In this document: piece after piece, positions 30,501 through 38,967 of the stretch
How the letters are laid out: each line of letters starts with the position of its first letter
Position numbering within the stretch: the stretch's first letter is position 1
Source: Bacillota bacterium
GTDB taxonomy: Bacteria; Bacillota; Bacilli; Paenibacillales; NBRC-103111
NCBI GenBank assembly: GCA_023388055.1
Contig: JAEWGW010000024.1
Location: forward strand, 58,498-122,497
Direction: 5' to 3'
DNA: 64,000 nt
Translations under genes and position numbers: made by a program
Notes under the pieces: generated by a model
What the model saw: the letters and a program-made list of their open reading frames with translations, nothing else
The model's database searches: none
Told to the model about the DNA's origin: nothing

Positions 30501-33346
30501 ATGGTACCCTGGATGAAGCCGGGAAGGGGAGCCAGCACAATTGTAGTCGCCGTCTCCTGCCCTGAGAGGACGGTGACGGTTGCGCTTTCCGTCCGGTAAC
30601 CCGTTGCCGAAGCAAATACCGAATAGGTCCCGGGAGCCAGGTCGTCTACCCGGAACTGACTGGCCGAATCCACCGGCGGTGTAGCGGCCAGCCCGCCGTT
30701 GATGTCGTTAATCCGGACATTGACGGGTACTGCTGGGGCAATGGGAGCTCCTTCATCATCCACTACGCTTCCTTGGATGGAGCCCGGGTTAGGGAGGAGG
30801 GGAATGGAAAGGCCTGTAAGAATGTCCGCCCGTACCGTTGTGCTGATAATGGCGTTCTGGAAGCCCCGCAGCATGATGCTCAGCACATAATCCCCGGGAG
30901 CGATGTCCCGCAGGAGAAAGATCCCCTGGTTGTCGGTAAGGGTGCGCTCCCGCAGCATAGAGATGCCCAGTAAATTGCTGTTAAGGCCGATAAGGGCGCC
31001 AGCCAGAGGAGCCCCGGCGGAATCGGTCACGATACCGCGGATGATGCCTGTGGTAGATTCAAGCGCAAATTCCAGAATAGAGGTTTCCAACGGGCGAATG
31101 AAGACCCCCAGTGTTTTCGTGGCAAAGCCTTCTGCCGCAGCATTGACGGTATAGCTCTTGGGGAAAAGACCGAATATCATAAACTCGCCTTCGGCATCCG
31201 TCGTATCCCGGGCCACTACAGTTCCGTTGTCGATCACGGAAAGGCTTGCGCCAGCAAGGGGCAGCCCGCCTGTTGTCCGGACGAAGCCCTCCAATGAACC
31301 GGTCAGCCGCACCAGCCGGACATTAACAACCGTCGTTTCCCCCGGCCGTACCGTTGCACCGATGGTCCGGGCGGCAAAGGCGGAGGAGGAGAACAGCAGC
31401 GTATACGAACCAGGGGGGAGAGAGGCAATAGCATATTGGCCCCCGGCATCGCTCAGGGTGGTGCTCACCGTTACATCACGGCTGTCATACACCCGCACGG
31501 AAATGCCCTCCAGAGGCAGTCCTGTGCCCTCCTCTGTGACGATGCCCGTTATGCTCCCCGGAGAAGGCTGCAGTGTAAAGTTTAAGGTGGCCGCCTCTCC
31601 CGGAGCGGTCTGCAGTCCGGTAAGGGAGGTTTGGAAGCTGGGGGCAGTGGCCCGGATCTGATAGGCTGCTCCCGGTACAAGGGAGTTGATGGTATACTGG
31701 CCGGCTGCATTGGTTATTGTTTCGGCCTGCACATTGCTGTTCCGGTCAAGAACGGTTACGGTAGCTCCGGCAATGGGCAGCCCGTTTGCACCGGAGATGG
31801 TGCCGGACACACTGGCGGGGCTGGGGGCAAGCACCGGGTTGAATACCCGGGTCACACCCGGCTCCAGGAAAAAGTCCGTATTCTGCAATTGGAAGTTGGG
31901 AGCGGCGACAGAAACTGTAAGGGTGACGCTGGAAGGCAGATTGCCGAGGCTGTATTGTCCATTGGCGTCTGTCGTTACCGTAGCAATCCGCACATTGCTC
32001 TGATTGGATACATTCAGCACGGCACCCGGGACGGGAGCTCCATCCAAGGATGAGGTTACCGTGCCCTGCAGGGTGGCAGGCAGGGGCTGCAGCAGCACGT
32101 TCAGCACAGATCCCGTGTTGGCGGCAATGGATACGGCTATGGTTTGGGGCAAAAACAGCGGATTGGTGAGGGAGAGGATATAATTGCCGGGCGGCACATT
32201 GGTAAGACTGTATACGCCGTCATTGTTGGTGGCTGTGGACGCGGCGGGAGCCGTGCCGCCCTGGGTGGTCAGTGTCACAGCGACATCCGGCTGGGGCAAC
32301 CCGTTGGTGTTCTGGACGATGCCGGAAAGGCTGCCTCCTGCCTGGACGGTGACCTCCAGCGAGCCAGTAATATTGGGCAGCATGTTACCTGTGAATTGGT
32401 CGATGCCGGTTACGGTAAAGGAGTTGAAGGGCCGGGTCCCCGCCTGGTTAAATACCGCTCCCAGATTGTAGGTCAGCTCCACTGTGGCGCCGCTGGCTAG
32501 CGTCCCGATATTCCAGCTTAATGTGGAGGTCAGCGCATTGAAGTTGGCGTTGCCGATGTTGACGGAGGTAATCCGGAAGGAGTCCACCCTGTCCGGCAGG
32601 AAAGGTACGGTAGCGAATACCGAGGAAGCGGCGCTGGACCCCGTATTCGAGACGGTGAATCTTCCGTTTAAACTGGCGATGCTGCCGGAAGGAATGACGG
32701 ACGGAGGATTCACAAGGGATTGAGAGACGGCCAGCTGGGCCCGCACATTGGCCTGATTCAGGGTGACGGGATCGGAGAACGGCAGAGAGTCCCGGTTCAC
32801 CTGATTAGCCAGCGTCGAGGTGAAGAAGAGGAAGCGCAGCACGGTATTAGCGTTGATGACAAGCTGGCTGAAGAAGGTGCCCTGATCTACGAAGTAATCC
32901 AGGAAATAATTTTCCTGACCGCCAAAATTGGAGCCGTCCTGGGTGGGGGTAGCCCGGGCCAGGTCAAAATTGTTCACAGGCCGGGAGAAGTTGTTCCGTT
33001 CTGCGGGGTCCGTCAGCGGATTGCTGCCTACTGACGTATTCTGGATCAGATTAATCTGGCTGGTGCCGCCGTTCAGCGTGAACATCCATTCGTAGCTGGA
33101 CGGGTTGTTGTTCAAATCCAGCAGTACCCCCCAGGTTTGGTTCAAAAACCCGGTGCGGGAGCGGGGATCGCCTCGTAAACGGAAGCGGAAATAGACATTC
33201 CTTCCGTCGTAGGCGAAATATGCTGGAGGAAATTGGATGTTGCCCACGATATCCAGACTGGCAGGAAAAGCGGTGTCCACATCGGCTGTGGGCGGCTTCC
33301 CGCCTACAGTAATGGGAGTAAATTGGACATTGCTCGGGAACGGCAT
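27581..33346 (-). CDS. Giant protein of ~18 carboxypeptidase-regulatory-like repeats, no signal peptide
   Basis: A 1,921-residue protein. Residues 1-200 are a beta-rich domain I do not recognise (VYFRFRLRGDP, LDLNNNPSSYEW). Residues 205-330 resemble a DUF11-type conserved-repeat domain (FTVSNTGSSAASSVFATVPF). From 338 to the end come about 18 tandem repeats of 80-88 residues of the carboxypeptidase-D regulatory-like type: PGSI.G.V.D...G.P..GA.V.V, then T.D..G.Y.I..L.PG.Y.L..., then ..G......V......V..LQP. The last 10 residues are acidic. There is no signal peptide, membrane anchor, LPXTG or SLH. AAGGGTGAG precedes the ATG. Such a protein could be deposited on the spore surface from the mother cell, or exported by a non-classical route; both are inference. 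Confidence 0.85.
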   Translation of the reverse strand: MPFPSNVQFTPITVGGKPPTADVDTAFPASLDIVGNIQFPPAYFAYDGRNVYFRFRLRGDPRSRTGFLNQTWGVLLDLNNNPSSYEWMFTLNGGTSQINLIQNTSVGSNPLTDPAERNNFSRPVNNFDLARATPTQDGSNFGGQENYFLDYFVDQGTFFSQLVINANTVLRFLFFTSTLANQVNRDSLPFSDPVTLNQANVRAQLAVSQSLVNPPSVIPSGSIASLNGRFTVSNTGSSAASSVFATVPFLPDRVDSFRITSVNIGNANFNALTSTLSWNIGTLASGATVELTYNLGAVFNQAGTRPFNSFTVTGIDQFTGNMLPNITGSLEVTVQAGGSLSGIVQNTNGLPQPDVAVTLTTQGGTAPAASTATNNDGVYSLTNVPPGNYILSLTNPLFLPQTIAVSIAANTGSVLNVLLQPLPATLQGTVTSSLDGAPVPGAVLNVSNQSNVRIATVTTDANGQYSLGNLPSSVTLTVSVAAPNFQLQNTDFFLEPGVTRVFNPVLAPSPASVSGTISGANGLPIAGATVTVLDRNSNVQAETITNAAGQYTINSLVPGAAYQIRATAPSFQTSLTGLQTAPGEAATLNFTLQPSPGSITGIVTEEGTGLPLEGISVRVYDSRDVTVSTTLSDAGGQYAIASLPPGSYTLLFSSSAFAARTIGATVRPGETTVVNVRLVRLTGSLEGFVRTTGGLPLAGASLSVIDNGTVVARDTTDAEGEFMIFGLFPKSYTVNAAAEGFATKTLGVFIRPLETSILEFALESTTGIIRGIVTDSAGAPLAGALIGLNSNLLGISMLRERTLTDNQGIFLLRDIAPGDYVLSIMLRGFQNAIISTTVRADILTGLSIPLLPNPGSIQGSVVDDEGAPIAPAVPVNVRINDINGGLAATPPVDSASQFRVDDLAPGTYSVFASATGYRTESATVTVLSGQETATTIVLAPLPGFIQGTIADRQTRLPIGGALVKAVTQNGIILGIAMTDQNGFYHIDGLRPGSYVVLTQAQNYNIAQTGAIIKPDTVTQTDILLDQLPGSIEGRVEPPVPRILVQLFTLQNTPVSSVYSQEDGTFRFTNLAASQYILNANAVAYSSGPVGALVAPGQTANCIIQLFANPGTVSGTITAADGRPLPNAVVLVLDRNESPRGRAQTDSAGRYFIGELPAGILSLVTSAPGFASESLAVQLQPGLELAGIDFLLSPNPGGISGLVTDLATNLPINGAEVNIRFSEASGLSVAAVTTSQFGEFLVTDLAPSSYALTVFASGYQTGFIGAIVESDQITNASVMLAAQPGTIRGQVLTVDDAELTSNNTYIKLFTSSGTLIQTLFADSNGRFVIEDLAPDIYSLSATAEDHATDSQTVLLGPGELKLVVFRLVPVLSVVSGIVTDAITRLPIVGALVTVNSRTTLPIDTTFTDQMGQFMFDSISAGRRVLTVTADGYGTFTSGILAGAGFAATFLRVQLEPLPGAVFGFVTNIEDGSAIAGAEVTLLTDAQETFATIISDISGSYAFRLLSPGRYLSFATAQGFALQNGTFTVGPGESTKASFTLQPLPGSFTGRITDKATGAPLNSIGIFVRHLNNFAQVAGLGSTDAEGVFLIDNLPAGNYVVNISEIGFVATQSSFFVGRGETVRRDFPLARTTSIIIGDVTNENGTKLPGSLVVATDPNGVIVGQGAADNEGRYSVGTGTGTPGELLHVVGVADGQQYQLVDVAVPNEGTLRVDLTLPANRSAVIGQVQNQQTGAPVSNMIITAFTESRVYLVSVVSDAEGMYTIDNLSQGTYIISVSGQSYGSTAAVIAVPASGAIRLNLQVPTAFGTLMGRIFDQSGRMLYEALSEIFLPNEARQTAQVQAFRPQPSSGNGNGGLREAFIFMRSVISNESGQYSLSNLPAGTLGALFSFPGKQSKRVGFIITNNQTTYLDVVLLDEEEAEE

Positions 33347-33439
33347 GTTCTCACCCTTTTCGTCATATGCAAACTCCCCACATACTTATGTGCCGGCATA
33401 AGGGAAAAGAATTCGCCCGGGGGATTTTTTGAAATGCCC

Positions 33440-33483
33440 AAAAACGCCCCGCGCCTGGCCTCGAAAGGACAAGCGGGGGCGTT
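33440..33483 (-). terminator. Rho-independent terminator after fabV
   Basis: AACGCCCCGC at 33443-33452 pairs with GCGGGGGCGTT at 33473-33483; on the minus strand TTTTTGGG follows. It separates fabV from the repeat-protein gene downstream. Confidence 0.82.
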
Positions 33484-33513
33484 GCGGCCTTATTGCTATG
33501 CGGTTAGCCGGCC

Positions 33514-34692
33514 TTACAGCTGTACATTCGGATTGACATCCGCCTCATAATCCACGTTGTCGAAGCCGAAGCCGAAGAGCTGCAGGAAGTCCTGACGGTA
33601 TCCCTCAAGATCGCCCAGCTCCGGCAAGGTTTCCGTAGAGATGGCAGACCATGCCTGGTTCACTTCGGACTGGATGCTCTCGTCCATTTCCCAATCATCC
33701 ATGCGGATGCGTCCCTGTGCATCGGTGGGAACCTCCCCCTCCGCTCCATAAATCCGCTCCATCATCCGGGCCATCTGTTCGATGCAGCCCTCATGGGTGC
33801 CCTTGGCCTTCATTTGTTTGTACAGAAGGGAGATGTACAGAGGTACAACGGGGATAGCCGAGCTGGCCTGGGTTACCAGCGCTTTGTTCACGGAAACAAA
33901 GGCCCGCCCGTGATAAGGGGCAAGCTCTGCTGTGAGCTGGCGGGCAGTAACCTCGAGATCCTCCTTAGCCTGGCCGATGGTCCCTTCCTTATAAATAGGG
34001 TGGGTAACCTCCGGTCCGATATAAGAATATGCGAGGGTGACGACGTTGTCGGCCAAGAGGCCTTCTTGGGCCAGCAGCTGCATCCACAGGGTCCAATCCT
34101 CACCGCCCATCACCTTAACGGTTTGCCGTACTTCCTCGTCGTTGGCAGGCTCTATCGTAACCTCGGTGACGGTGCCGTTCTGCACATTCACCGATTTGTT
34201 GGAGAATGACTGTCCGACCGGCTTCAGCACGGAGGTATACACCTCGCCGGTGACCGGATCCGTTCTGCGCGGTGCCGCTACACTGTACACTACCATATCC
34301 ACCTTGCCCAGCTTCTCCCGGACAAGCCGTACAGTCTCTTCCTTTATGGCCTGGGTGAAGGCATCTCCGTTCAAGCTCTCCGCCACCAGACCCGCTTCCC
34401 GTGCCGCCTTCTCGAAGGCAGCCGTGTTATACCAGCCGGCGGTAGCCGTCCGGTCGTCCGTTGCCGGTCGTTCGAAGAAAAGCCCGATGGTATGGGCGCC
34501 CATGCCGAAGGCGGCGGCGATCCGTGATGCCAGACCATAACCGGTGGATGCTCCGATAACCAGCACTTTTTTGGCCCCCGCCACAGGTTTCCTGGCCTGT
34601 ACGGCAGCGATTTGACGCCGCACGCTTTCGGCGCAGCCTTCCGGATGGGCAGTGGTGCAGATAAAGCCGCGTATTTTCGGTTTAATGATCAT
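33514..34692 (-). CDS. fabV: Enoyl-ACP (trans-2-enoyl-CoA) reductase FabV
   Basis: A 392-residue NADH-dependent reductase that completes each round of fatty-acid elongation. It is longer than FabI, as typical for FabV. Visible: the nucleotide-binding GASTGYG at 47-53, the catalytic Tyr-(8)-Lys motif Tyr234/Lys243 (YKEGTIGQAK) characteristic of FabV, and VVYSVAAPRR near 135. The start at 34692 (MIIKPKIRGFICTTAHPEGC) is the usual FabV N-terminus and follows GGGAGG. It forms its own unit with a terminator. FabV enzymes are naturally tolerant of triclosan. Confidence 0.95.
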   Translation of the reverse strand: MIIKPKIRGFICTTAHPEGCAESVRRQIAAVQARKPVAGAKKVLVIGASTGYGLASRIAAAFGMGAHTIGLFFERPATDDRTATAGWYNTAAFEKAAREAGLVAESLNGDAFTQAIKEETVRLVREKLGKVDMVVYSVAAPRRTDPVTGEVYTSVLKPVGQSFSNKSVNVQNGTVTEVTIEPANDEEVRQTVKVMGGEDWTLWMQLLAQEGLLADNVVTLAYSYIGPEVTHPIYKEGTIGQAKEDLEVTARQLTAELAPYHGRAFVSVNKALVTQASSAIPVVPLYISLLYKQMKAKGTHEGCIEQMARMMERIYGAEGEVPTDAQGRIRMDDWEMDESIQSEVNQAWSAISTETLPELGDLEGYRQDFLQLFGFGFDNVDYEADVNPNVQL

Positions 34693-34812
34693 ATGGCAGG
34701 AGTTCCTCCCTGAAATCATGTGGTATTCCTTGTTCTTCATCATATATGTTAAGCGGAGGTTTTTCAAGACCAGGTACTAAAACGAGGTGTTTCATTTTCT
34801 TGCTTTAGGGGT

Positions 34813-34856
34813 AAAAAGAAAACAAACCCCGCCGGAGATGAATCACGGCAGGGTTT
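34813..34856 (-). terminator. Rho-independent terminator after the NlpC/P60 gene
   Basis: AAACCCCGCCG at 34824-34834 pairs with CGGCAGGGTTT at 34846-34856 with one mismatch; on the minus strand a T-rich run follows. Confidence 0.85.
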
Positions 34857-34881
34857 GCTAGAAGGTGTGAGGTAATCAACG

Positions 34882-35367
34882 TTACGCTGCGGGTTCAGAG
34901 GTCATCTGGGTATAGAGCTCTTCCCACAGCACGCGACGGGCCGAAACATAGCGTTTCTTGTAGTAGGACTCATCCAGGCTGCTCTTGGTTACGCCCTCAT
35001 CACTGGCGGAATGGGCAAACATTCCGTCGCCGATGTAGACACCCACATGCGAAATGCCTTTACCGCTGGTGTTAAAGAACACCAAATCCCCGGGACGAAG
35101 GTCGGATTTAGGGATCCAGTAGCCTTCTTCATTCTGGGAAACGGAGCTGCGGGACAATTCAAAATCGAATTGGGCGAACAGGTACTGGGTGAAGCCCGAA
35201 CAATCGAATCCCTTCGTGGAGGTTCCCCCGGATTTGTAAGGGGTTCCAATAAGGGCGTCGATTTGCTCATTCAGCGGGGTGGCAGCCGAGGCGGTGCCCG
35301 CCGAGAAACTGAGCAGCATGACGGCAGCGACGAGTGCGACAACAGACTTTTTAAAGAATGAAAACAA
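34882..35367 (-). CDS. Secreted NlpC/P60 peptidoglycan endopeptidase
   Basis: A 161-residue exported cell-wall hydrolase. Signal peptide 1-28 (cleavage after TASA) and then one NlpC/P60 domain without SH3 or LysM modules. The catalytic triad is visible: Cys56 in GFDCSGFTQY, His107 in SHVGVYIG and His119 in FAHSAS. It should cut gamma-D-Glu-diamino acid links in the peptide stems. The start codon is TTG, 8 bases after AGGAAGGGG. A c-di-AMP riboswitch lies directly upstream, a known partnership linking wall hydrolysis to turgor and c-di-AMP level. Confidence 0.95.
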   Translation of the reverse strand: MFSFFKKSVVALVAAVMLLSFSAGTASAATPLNEQIDALIGTPYKSGGTSTKGFDCSGFTQYLFAQFDFELSRSSVSQNEEGYWIPKSDLRPGDLVFFNTSGKGISHVGVYIGDGMFAHSASDEGVTKSSLDESYYKKRYVSARRVLWEELYTQMTSEPAA

Positions 35368-35377
35368 CAGGTAAACC

Positions 35378-35502
35378 CCTTCCTGGTGCCTGCGAGGTTA
35401 GCTGGAGGGTTCGGTTGAAGGTTCCCTATGGTCCCTGTATATCGAGACCAATTCACCCAGAGTGGTTCCCCCGTTTCCCGTAAACGGGAATTCGGCATGT
35501 TA
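35378..35502 (-). promoter_or_regulatory. c-di-AMP (ydaO/yuaA-type) riboswitch
   Basis: Read on the minus strand the leader contains the conserved ydaO blocks in order: CCGAATTCCC, GGGGGAACCA, CTGGGTGAATT, ATAGGGAACCTTCAACCGAA and CAGCTAACCTCGCAGGC. These match the c-di-AMP riboswitch consensus closely. The aptamer ends almost at the ribosome binding site of the NlpC/P60 gene, with no separate terminator visible between, so control may act on translation or on an overlapping stem. High c-di-AMP normally turns such switches off. Confidence 0.92.
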
Positions 35503-35756
35503 TTTTTTCCAAGTCTAAGTATTCTCCCCGCAGAGTCAAATTCCTCCCCTCCTCTTTAAAAAAAGATAAGAATTTCTTCAGATGTTCCGGAAAGTTCACT
35601 GAACGGACAAAAAATCCAGGAATTTCCAACCGGATCTTGTCGAACCTGCCGGAAATCCTCCGTTTCCCGTCCCTACAATACGCCAAACTTCCGGCACACC
35701 CTCCTATGGTCCTGTGCTTCGGCTTTATGAATGTGTCCCGTGAACTACCGTCTATT

Positions 35757-35827
35757 TTGTGAAAGTCGAAAATTGTTAGATATTGCCCTTGTGAGTTTTT
35801 TGTGAGCTTGCTATCGTATGATATAAT
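35757..35827 (+). promoter_or_regulatory. Promoter of the second sensor gene with TTGTGAG direct repeats
   Basis: An extended -10 TGATATAAT ends at 35827. TTGTGAG occurs at 35789-35795 and again at 35800-35806, exactly 11 bases apart; the second could act as -35 with a 16-base spacer. Looser copies TTGTGAA (35757) and TTGTTAG (35773) precede. The same type of heptamer pair lies before the protease gene (40261). It suggests autoregulation by the SARP-like regulator. The remaining 495-bp gap holds the riboswitch on the other strand; nothing else is seen. Confidence 0.65.
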
Positions 35828-35862
35828 CGGACGGATTTTTTATTCAATAGAGGAGCGGCATC

Positions 35863-38800
35863 ATGAAAGCGGTAGGCAAATGGATTGGAATCACTTCAGT
35901 TGCGGTGGCGTTTATGCTGCTGGTTACGTTGTTATATACAGGCTTGGTGGAGAACAACGGTTCGCCGCCGGCGCAGCAGGGTGTTCTGGACCTGCGGGGA
36001 ATCGGCCTGCCGGAACGGGGAATGGCACAGCTGAGCGGGGAATGGGAGTTTGTTCCGGATAAGCTTCTGGAGCCGGGAGACCCAGAACTGGGCCAGCCGG
36101 GGGAAACCATCTATCTGGAGACCCCCTGGACCTGGCGGGGCAAACATGCCAATGGCGGTGTCCATGCCAAGGGTTCGGGCACCTACCGGCTCAAGGTGCT
36201 GGTTCCCGGAGAGGAGGCCATCTACGGCATTAAAATAACCAACATCCGGATGGCCCATAAGCTCTACATAAACGGAAAGCTGGAGGGTGAAAGCGGAACT
36301 CCTGCCTATACGAGGGAGGAGCATCGTCCGGGGAATACGCCGTATACGGTTTTTTTTCCATCGGATACAGGTGAAATTGAGATTGTAATTCAGGTTTCCA
36401 ACCATGTTTTTTTCAATGGGGGTATTGCCAGACCGATTCAGCTTGGTGCCCAAAAGGATGTGATGATCCAGACGGCACTGAGTCTTGGAGGGGACCTGGC
36501 CTGCGTGCTGATCTTCACGTTGGTGGGCATTCACCAGCTTCTGCAATATCTGCCCCGGCGGGAGGACCGGAGCTACCTGTATTGCGGGCTGTTCCTGGTG
36601 CTGATCGCCATTGGGCAGACTATGCAGGACGAGAAGATCGCCCAGCGGCTTTTGCCCCAATTCCCATTTGACTTCATATATAAATTTCTGGACATCACGA
36701 TTATCCTTTCCTCCCTGGTGGCGGTGCTGCTCTTCAGCTCTCTGAACAGCAGGATGATGTCCAAACGGCTCCAGACTTTTCTGATTGTTCCATTGGTGAT
36801 ATGCGTTGCTGTCATACCGGTTATTCCATACTACGTTTTTAATGATATCAAACTTTATGTGATGTTTTACCTGGCGTTTGTGGAGCTGTGTATGGTGGTG
36901 GGCATGGCCAGGCTGTACGCCCAGCGGCAGAAGGGGAGTTATGAAAGCAAGGAGCTGCTGCTGTTTATTGCTGCCGTGGTATGTCTCTTGATTTATCTGG
37001 TGGCGGATTCGCTGGCCAAGGAAAGTATGATGTCCTCGGATTTTATCGGCAAGCTGGGGGCGCTTATCTTCACCATTCTAATGAATATTCTGCTGGCATT
37101 CCGCTTTGCCCGGAACATGGAGGAAACCAAGAAGCTGACGGGTCAGCTGGAGGCATCCAATCAGGCCAAGGATGAATTCCTGATTATGACCTCCCATGAA
37201 ATCCGCACGCCGCTCAACGCCATTATGAATATTACCTCTCATCTTCTGGATGATGGGGAGGGGGGGCTCTCCGCCAAGCAGCAGCAGGACCTGTGGCTGG
37301 TCCGGGATACCTCCGTCAAGCTGTCGATGCTGATGGAGGACTTGATTGACGTTACACGGCTGCGTCACGGGGAGATGAAGATGCAGATCACCTCCGTTAA
37401 CGTCAGGTCGGTGGCCAAGCTGGTACTGGATATTCTGCAATTCGAGCTGGCCGGCAAAAAAGTGCTGCTGCAAAATGAAATCCCCGCTGCGCTTTGGGTG
37501 CAGGCGGATGAGAACCGCCTCCGTCAGGTGCTGTACAACCTGGTGCATAATGCCATTAAGTATACCGAGGCCGGGAGCATCACGCTGAGCAGCGCGATTG
37601 CAGAAGATGCAGCCCTGATCGCCGTAGAGGATACGGGGGTGGGAATGGCGCCGGACAAACAGCGGAGGCTGCTGAAGAAAGAGGATCCCTTCGGTTATGA
37701 GCTGCCTGCCGAGGGGTATTCCGGAATGGGAGTGGGCCTGTACATCTGCCGCAAGCTGGCCGAAGGGATGAACGGCTCTCTGGATATCGACTGGTCCGAG
37801 CCGGGCAAGGGCACACGGATGAAGGTTGGCCTGCCGGTGGATCAGGCTGCGGCTGCTTCCGCAGAGGACGGAAGCATGGAGTTCCCGCGCCGCCATTCTC
37901 TTGCTATCCTGGAGCCCTTGGAGGTTCTTGGGGAGCACAAAGAAACCATTCTGATCGTGGACGATGAACCCTCTAATATTTATACCCTGCTGAACATTCT
38001 GCGCCGCCATCCCTACAATCTGCTGTCTGCCTTGTCCGCCAAGGAGGCCTTGGCCCAGATCGCGCGGCATCCCAACATTGACCTGATTATTATGGACGTG
38101 ATGATGCCGGAGATGTCCGGCTTCGAGCTGTGCCGGTTGCTCCGGGAGCAGCATTCGATCCTTTCGCTGCCCATTCTGTTCGCAACGGCCAAGGACCGCT
38201 CCCAGGATGTTGCGTTGGGCTTCGCTGCAGGTGCCAACGATTATGTGACCAAACCCTTCGAGGGGGAAACCATGCTGGCCCGGATTCAGACGCTGCTGGC
38301 TATGAAATCCTCCTTCCAGGAGGCCATCCGCAATGAACTGGCGTTCCACCAGGCGCAGATCAAGCCGCATTTTTTGTACAACGCGTTAAGCAGTGTGATC
38401 TCATTCTGTTATACCGACGGGGAAAGGGCGGCTTATCTGCTCTCCCGTCTTAGCCAGTATCTCCGCTATATCCTGGATGTGGACAGCCATGAGCTGCTAG
38501 TGCCGCTAAGCCGGGAGCTGGAGCTGATCGAAGCCTATGTGGACATTGAGCGCGCCCGCTTCGACGACCGGTTTGAGTTTGTCAGCCATGTAGAAAAAGA
38601 GCTGGAGGAATTTCCGATTCCGTCCCTTTGTATTCAGCCATTCGTGGAGAATGCCATCCGGCACGGCTTCTTCGACCAGGAAGGCAGGGGGACCGTAAGC
38701 TTGCTGGTGGAGAAGGATAAGGATGGTGTACGCATAACCGTTGAGGACGACGGCACAGGCATTCCGCAGGAGGTTCTTGTCCGGATTACGGGAGCAGACC

Positions 38801-38943
38801 GACCAGGCACCGGTGTCGGCATCGGGATTCTCAATATCCGGCGCCGTTTGGAATCCATTCCCGGCGCCTCCCTGCAGATTGCCTCCGAGCCGGGCAGAGG
38901 TACCAGGATCGTCATGCGGCTGCCGCGGGATGAGGAGGAATAA
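35863..38943 (+). CDS. 7TM hybrid sensor with two kinase modules, second copy
   Basis: A 1,026-residue paralogue of the sensor at 15509 with the same domain order: anchor, extracytoplasmic beta-sandwich (about 45-205), seven-helix domain (about 210-415), HisKA (SHEIRTPLNA, His445), HATPase (NLVHNAIKY, VEDTGVGM), receiver (VDDEPS, IIMDVMMP with Asp745) and LytS/YesM-type second kinase (QIKPHFLYNAL, His836; QPFVENAIRHG). All acceptor residues are intact. AGAGGAG precedes the ATG. It is the first gene of a unit with the SARP-like regulator at 38968. The signal is unknown. The genes that follow encode exported proteins, so an envelope-related signal is a reasonable guess. Confidence 0.93.
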   Translation: MKAVGKWIGITSVAVAFMLLVTLLYTGLVENNGSPPAQQGVLDLRGIGLPERGMAQLSGEWEFVPDKLLEPGDPELGQPGETIYLETPWTWRGKHANGGVHAKGSGTYRLKVLVPGEEAIYGIKITNIRMAHKLYINGKLEGESGTPAYTREEHRPGNTPYTVFFPSDTGEIEIVIQVSNHVFFNGGIARPIQLGAQKDVMIQTALSLGGDLACVLIFTLVGIHQLLQYLPRREDRSYLYCGLFLVLIAIGQTMQDEKIAQRLLPQFPFDFIYKFLDITIILSSLVAVLLFSSLNSRMMSKRLQTFLIVPLVICVAVIPVIPYYVFNDIKLYVMFYLAFVELCMVVGMARLYAQRQKGSYESKELLLFIAAVVCLLIYLVADSLAKESMMSSDFIGKLGALIFTILMNILLAFRFARNMEETKKLTGQLEASNQAKDEFLIMTSHEIRTPLNAIMNITSHLLDDGEGGLSAKQQQDLWLVRDTSVKLSMLMEDLIDVTRLRHGEMKMQITSVNVRSVAKLVLDILQFELAGKKVLLQNEIPAALWVQADENRLRQVLYNLVHNAIKYTEAGSITLSSAIAEDAALIAVEDTGVGMAPDKQRRLLKKEDPFGYELPAEGYSGMGVGLYICRKLAEGMNGSLDIDWSEPGKGTRMKVGLPVDQAAAASAEDGSMEFPRRHSLAILEPLEVLGEHKETILIVDDEPSNIYTLLNILRRHPYNLLSALSAKEALAQIARHPNIDLIIMDVMMPEMSGFELCRLLREQHSILSLPILFATAKDRSQDVALGFAAGANDYVTKPFEGETMLARIQTLLAMKSSFQEAIRNELAFHQAQIKPHFLYNALSSVISFCYTDGERAAYLLSRLSQYLRYILDVDSHELLVPLSRELELIEAYVDIERARFDDRFEFVSHVEKELEEFPIPSLCIQPFVENAIRHGFFDQEGRGTVSLLVEKDKDGVRITVEDDGTGIPQEVLVRITGADRPGTGVGIGILNIRRRLESIPGASLQIASEPGRGTRIVMRLPRDEEE

Positions 38944-38967
38944 AACGTGGGAGAGGGGGAGAAGGGA

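Noticed and set aside
33347..33400. Sigma-K or sigma-E promoter of the 1,921-residue protein
   Set aside because: CATAAGTAT and CATATGACG are near matches, but neither fits the -10 consensus together with a -35 at correct distance.
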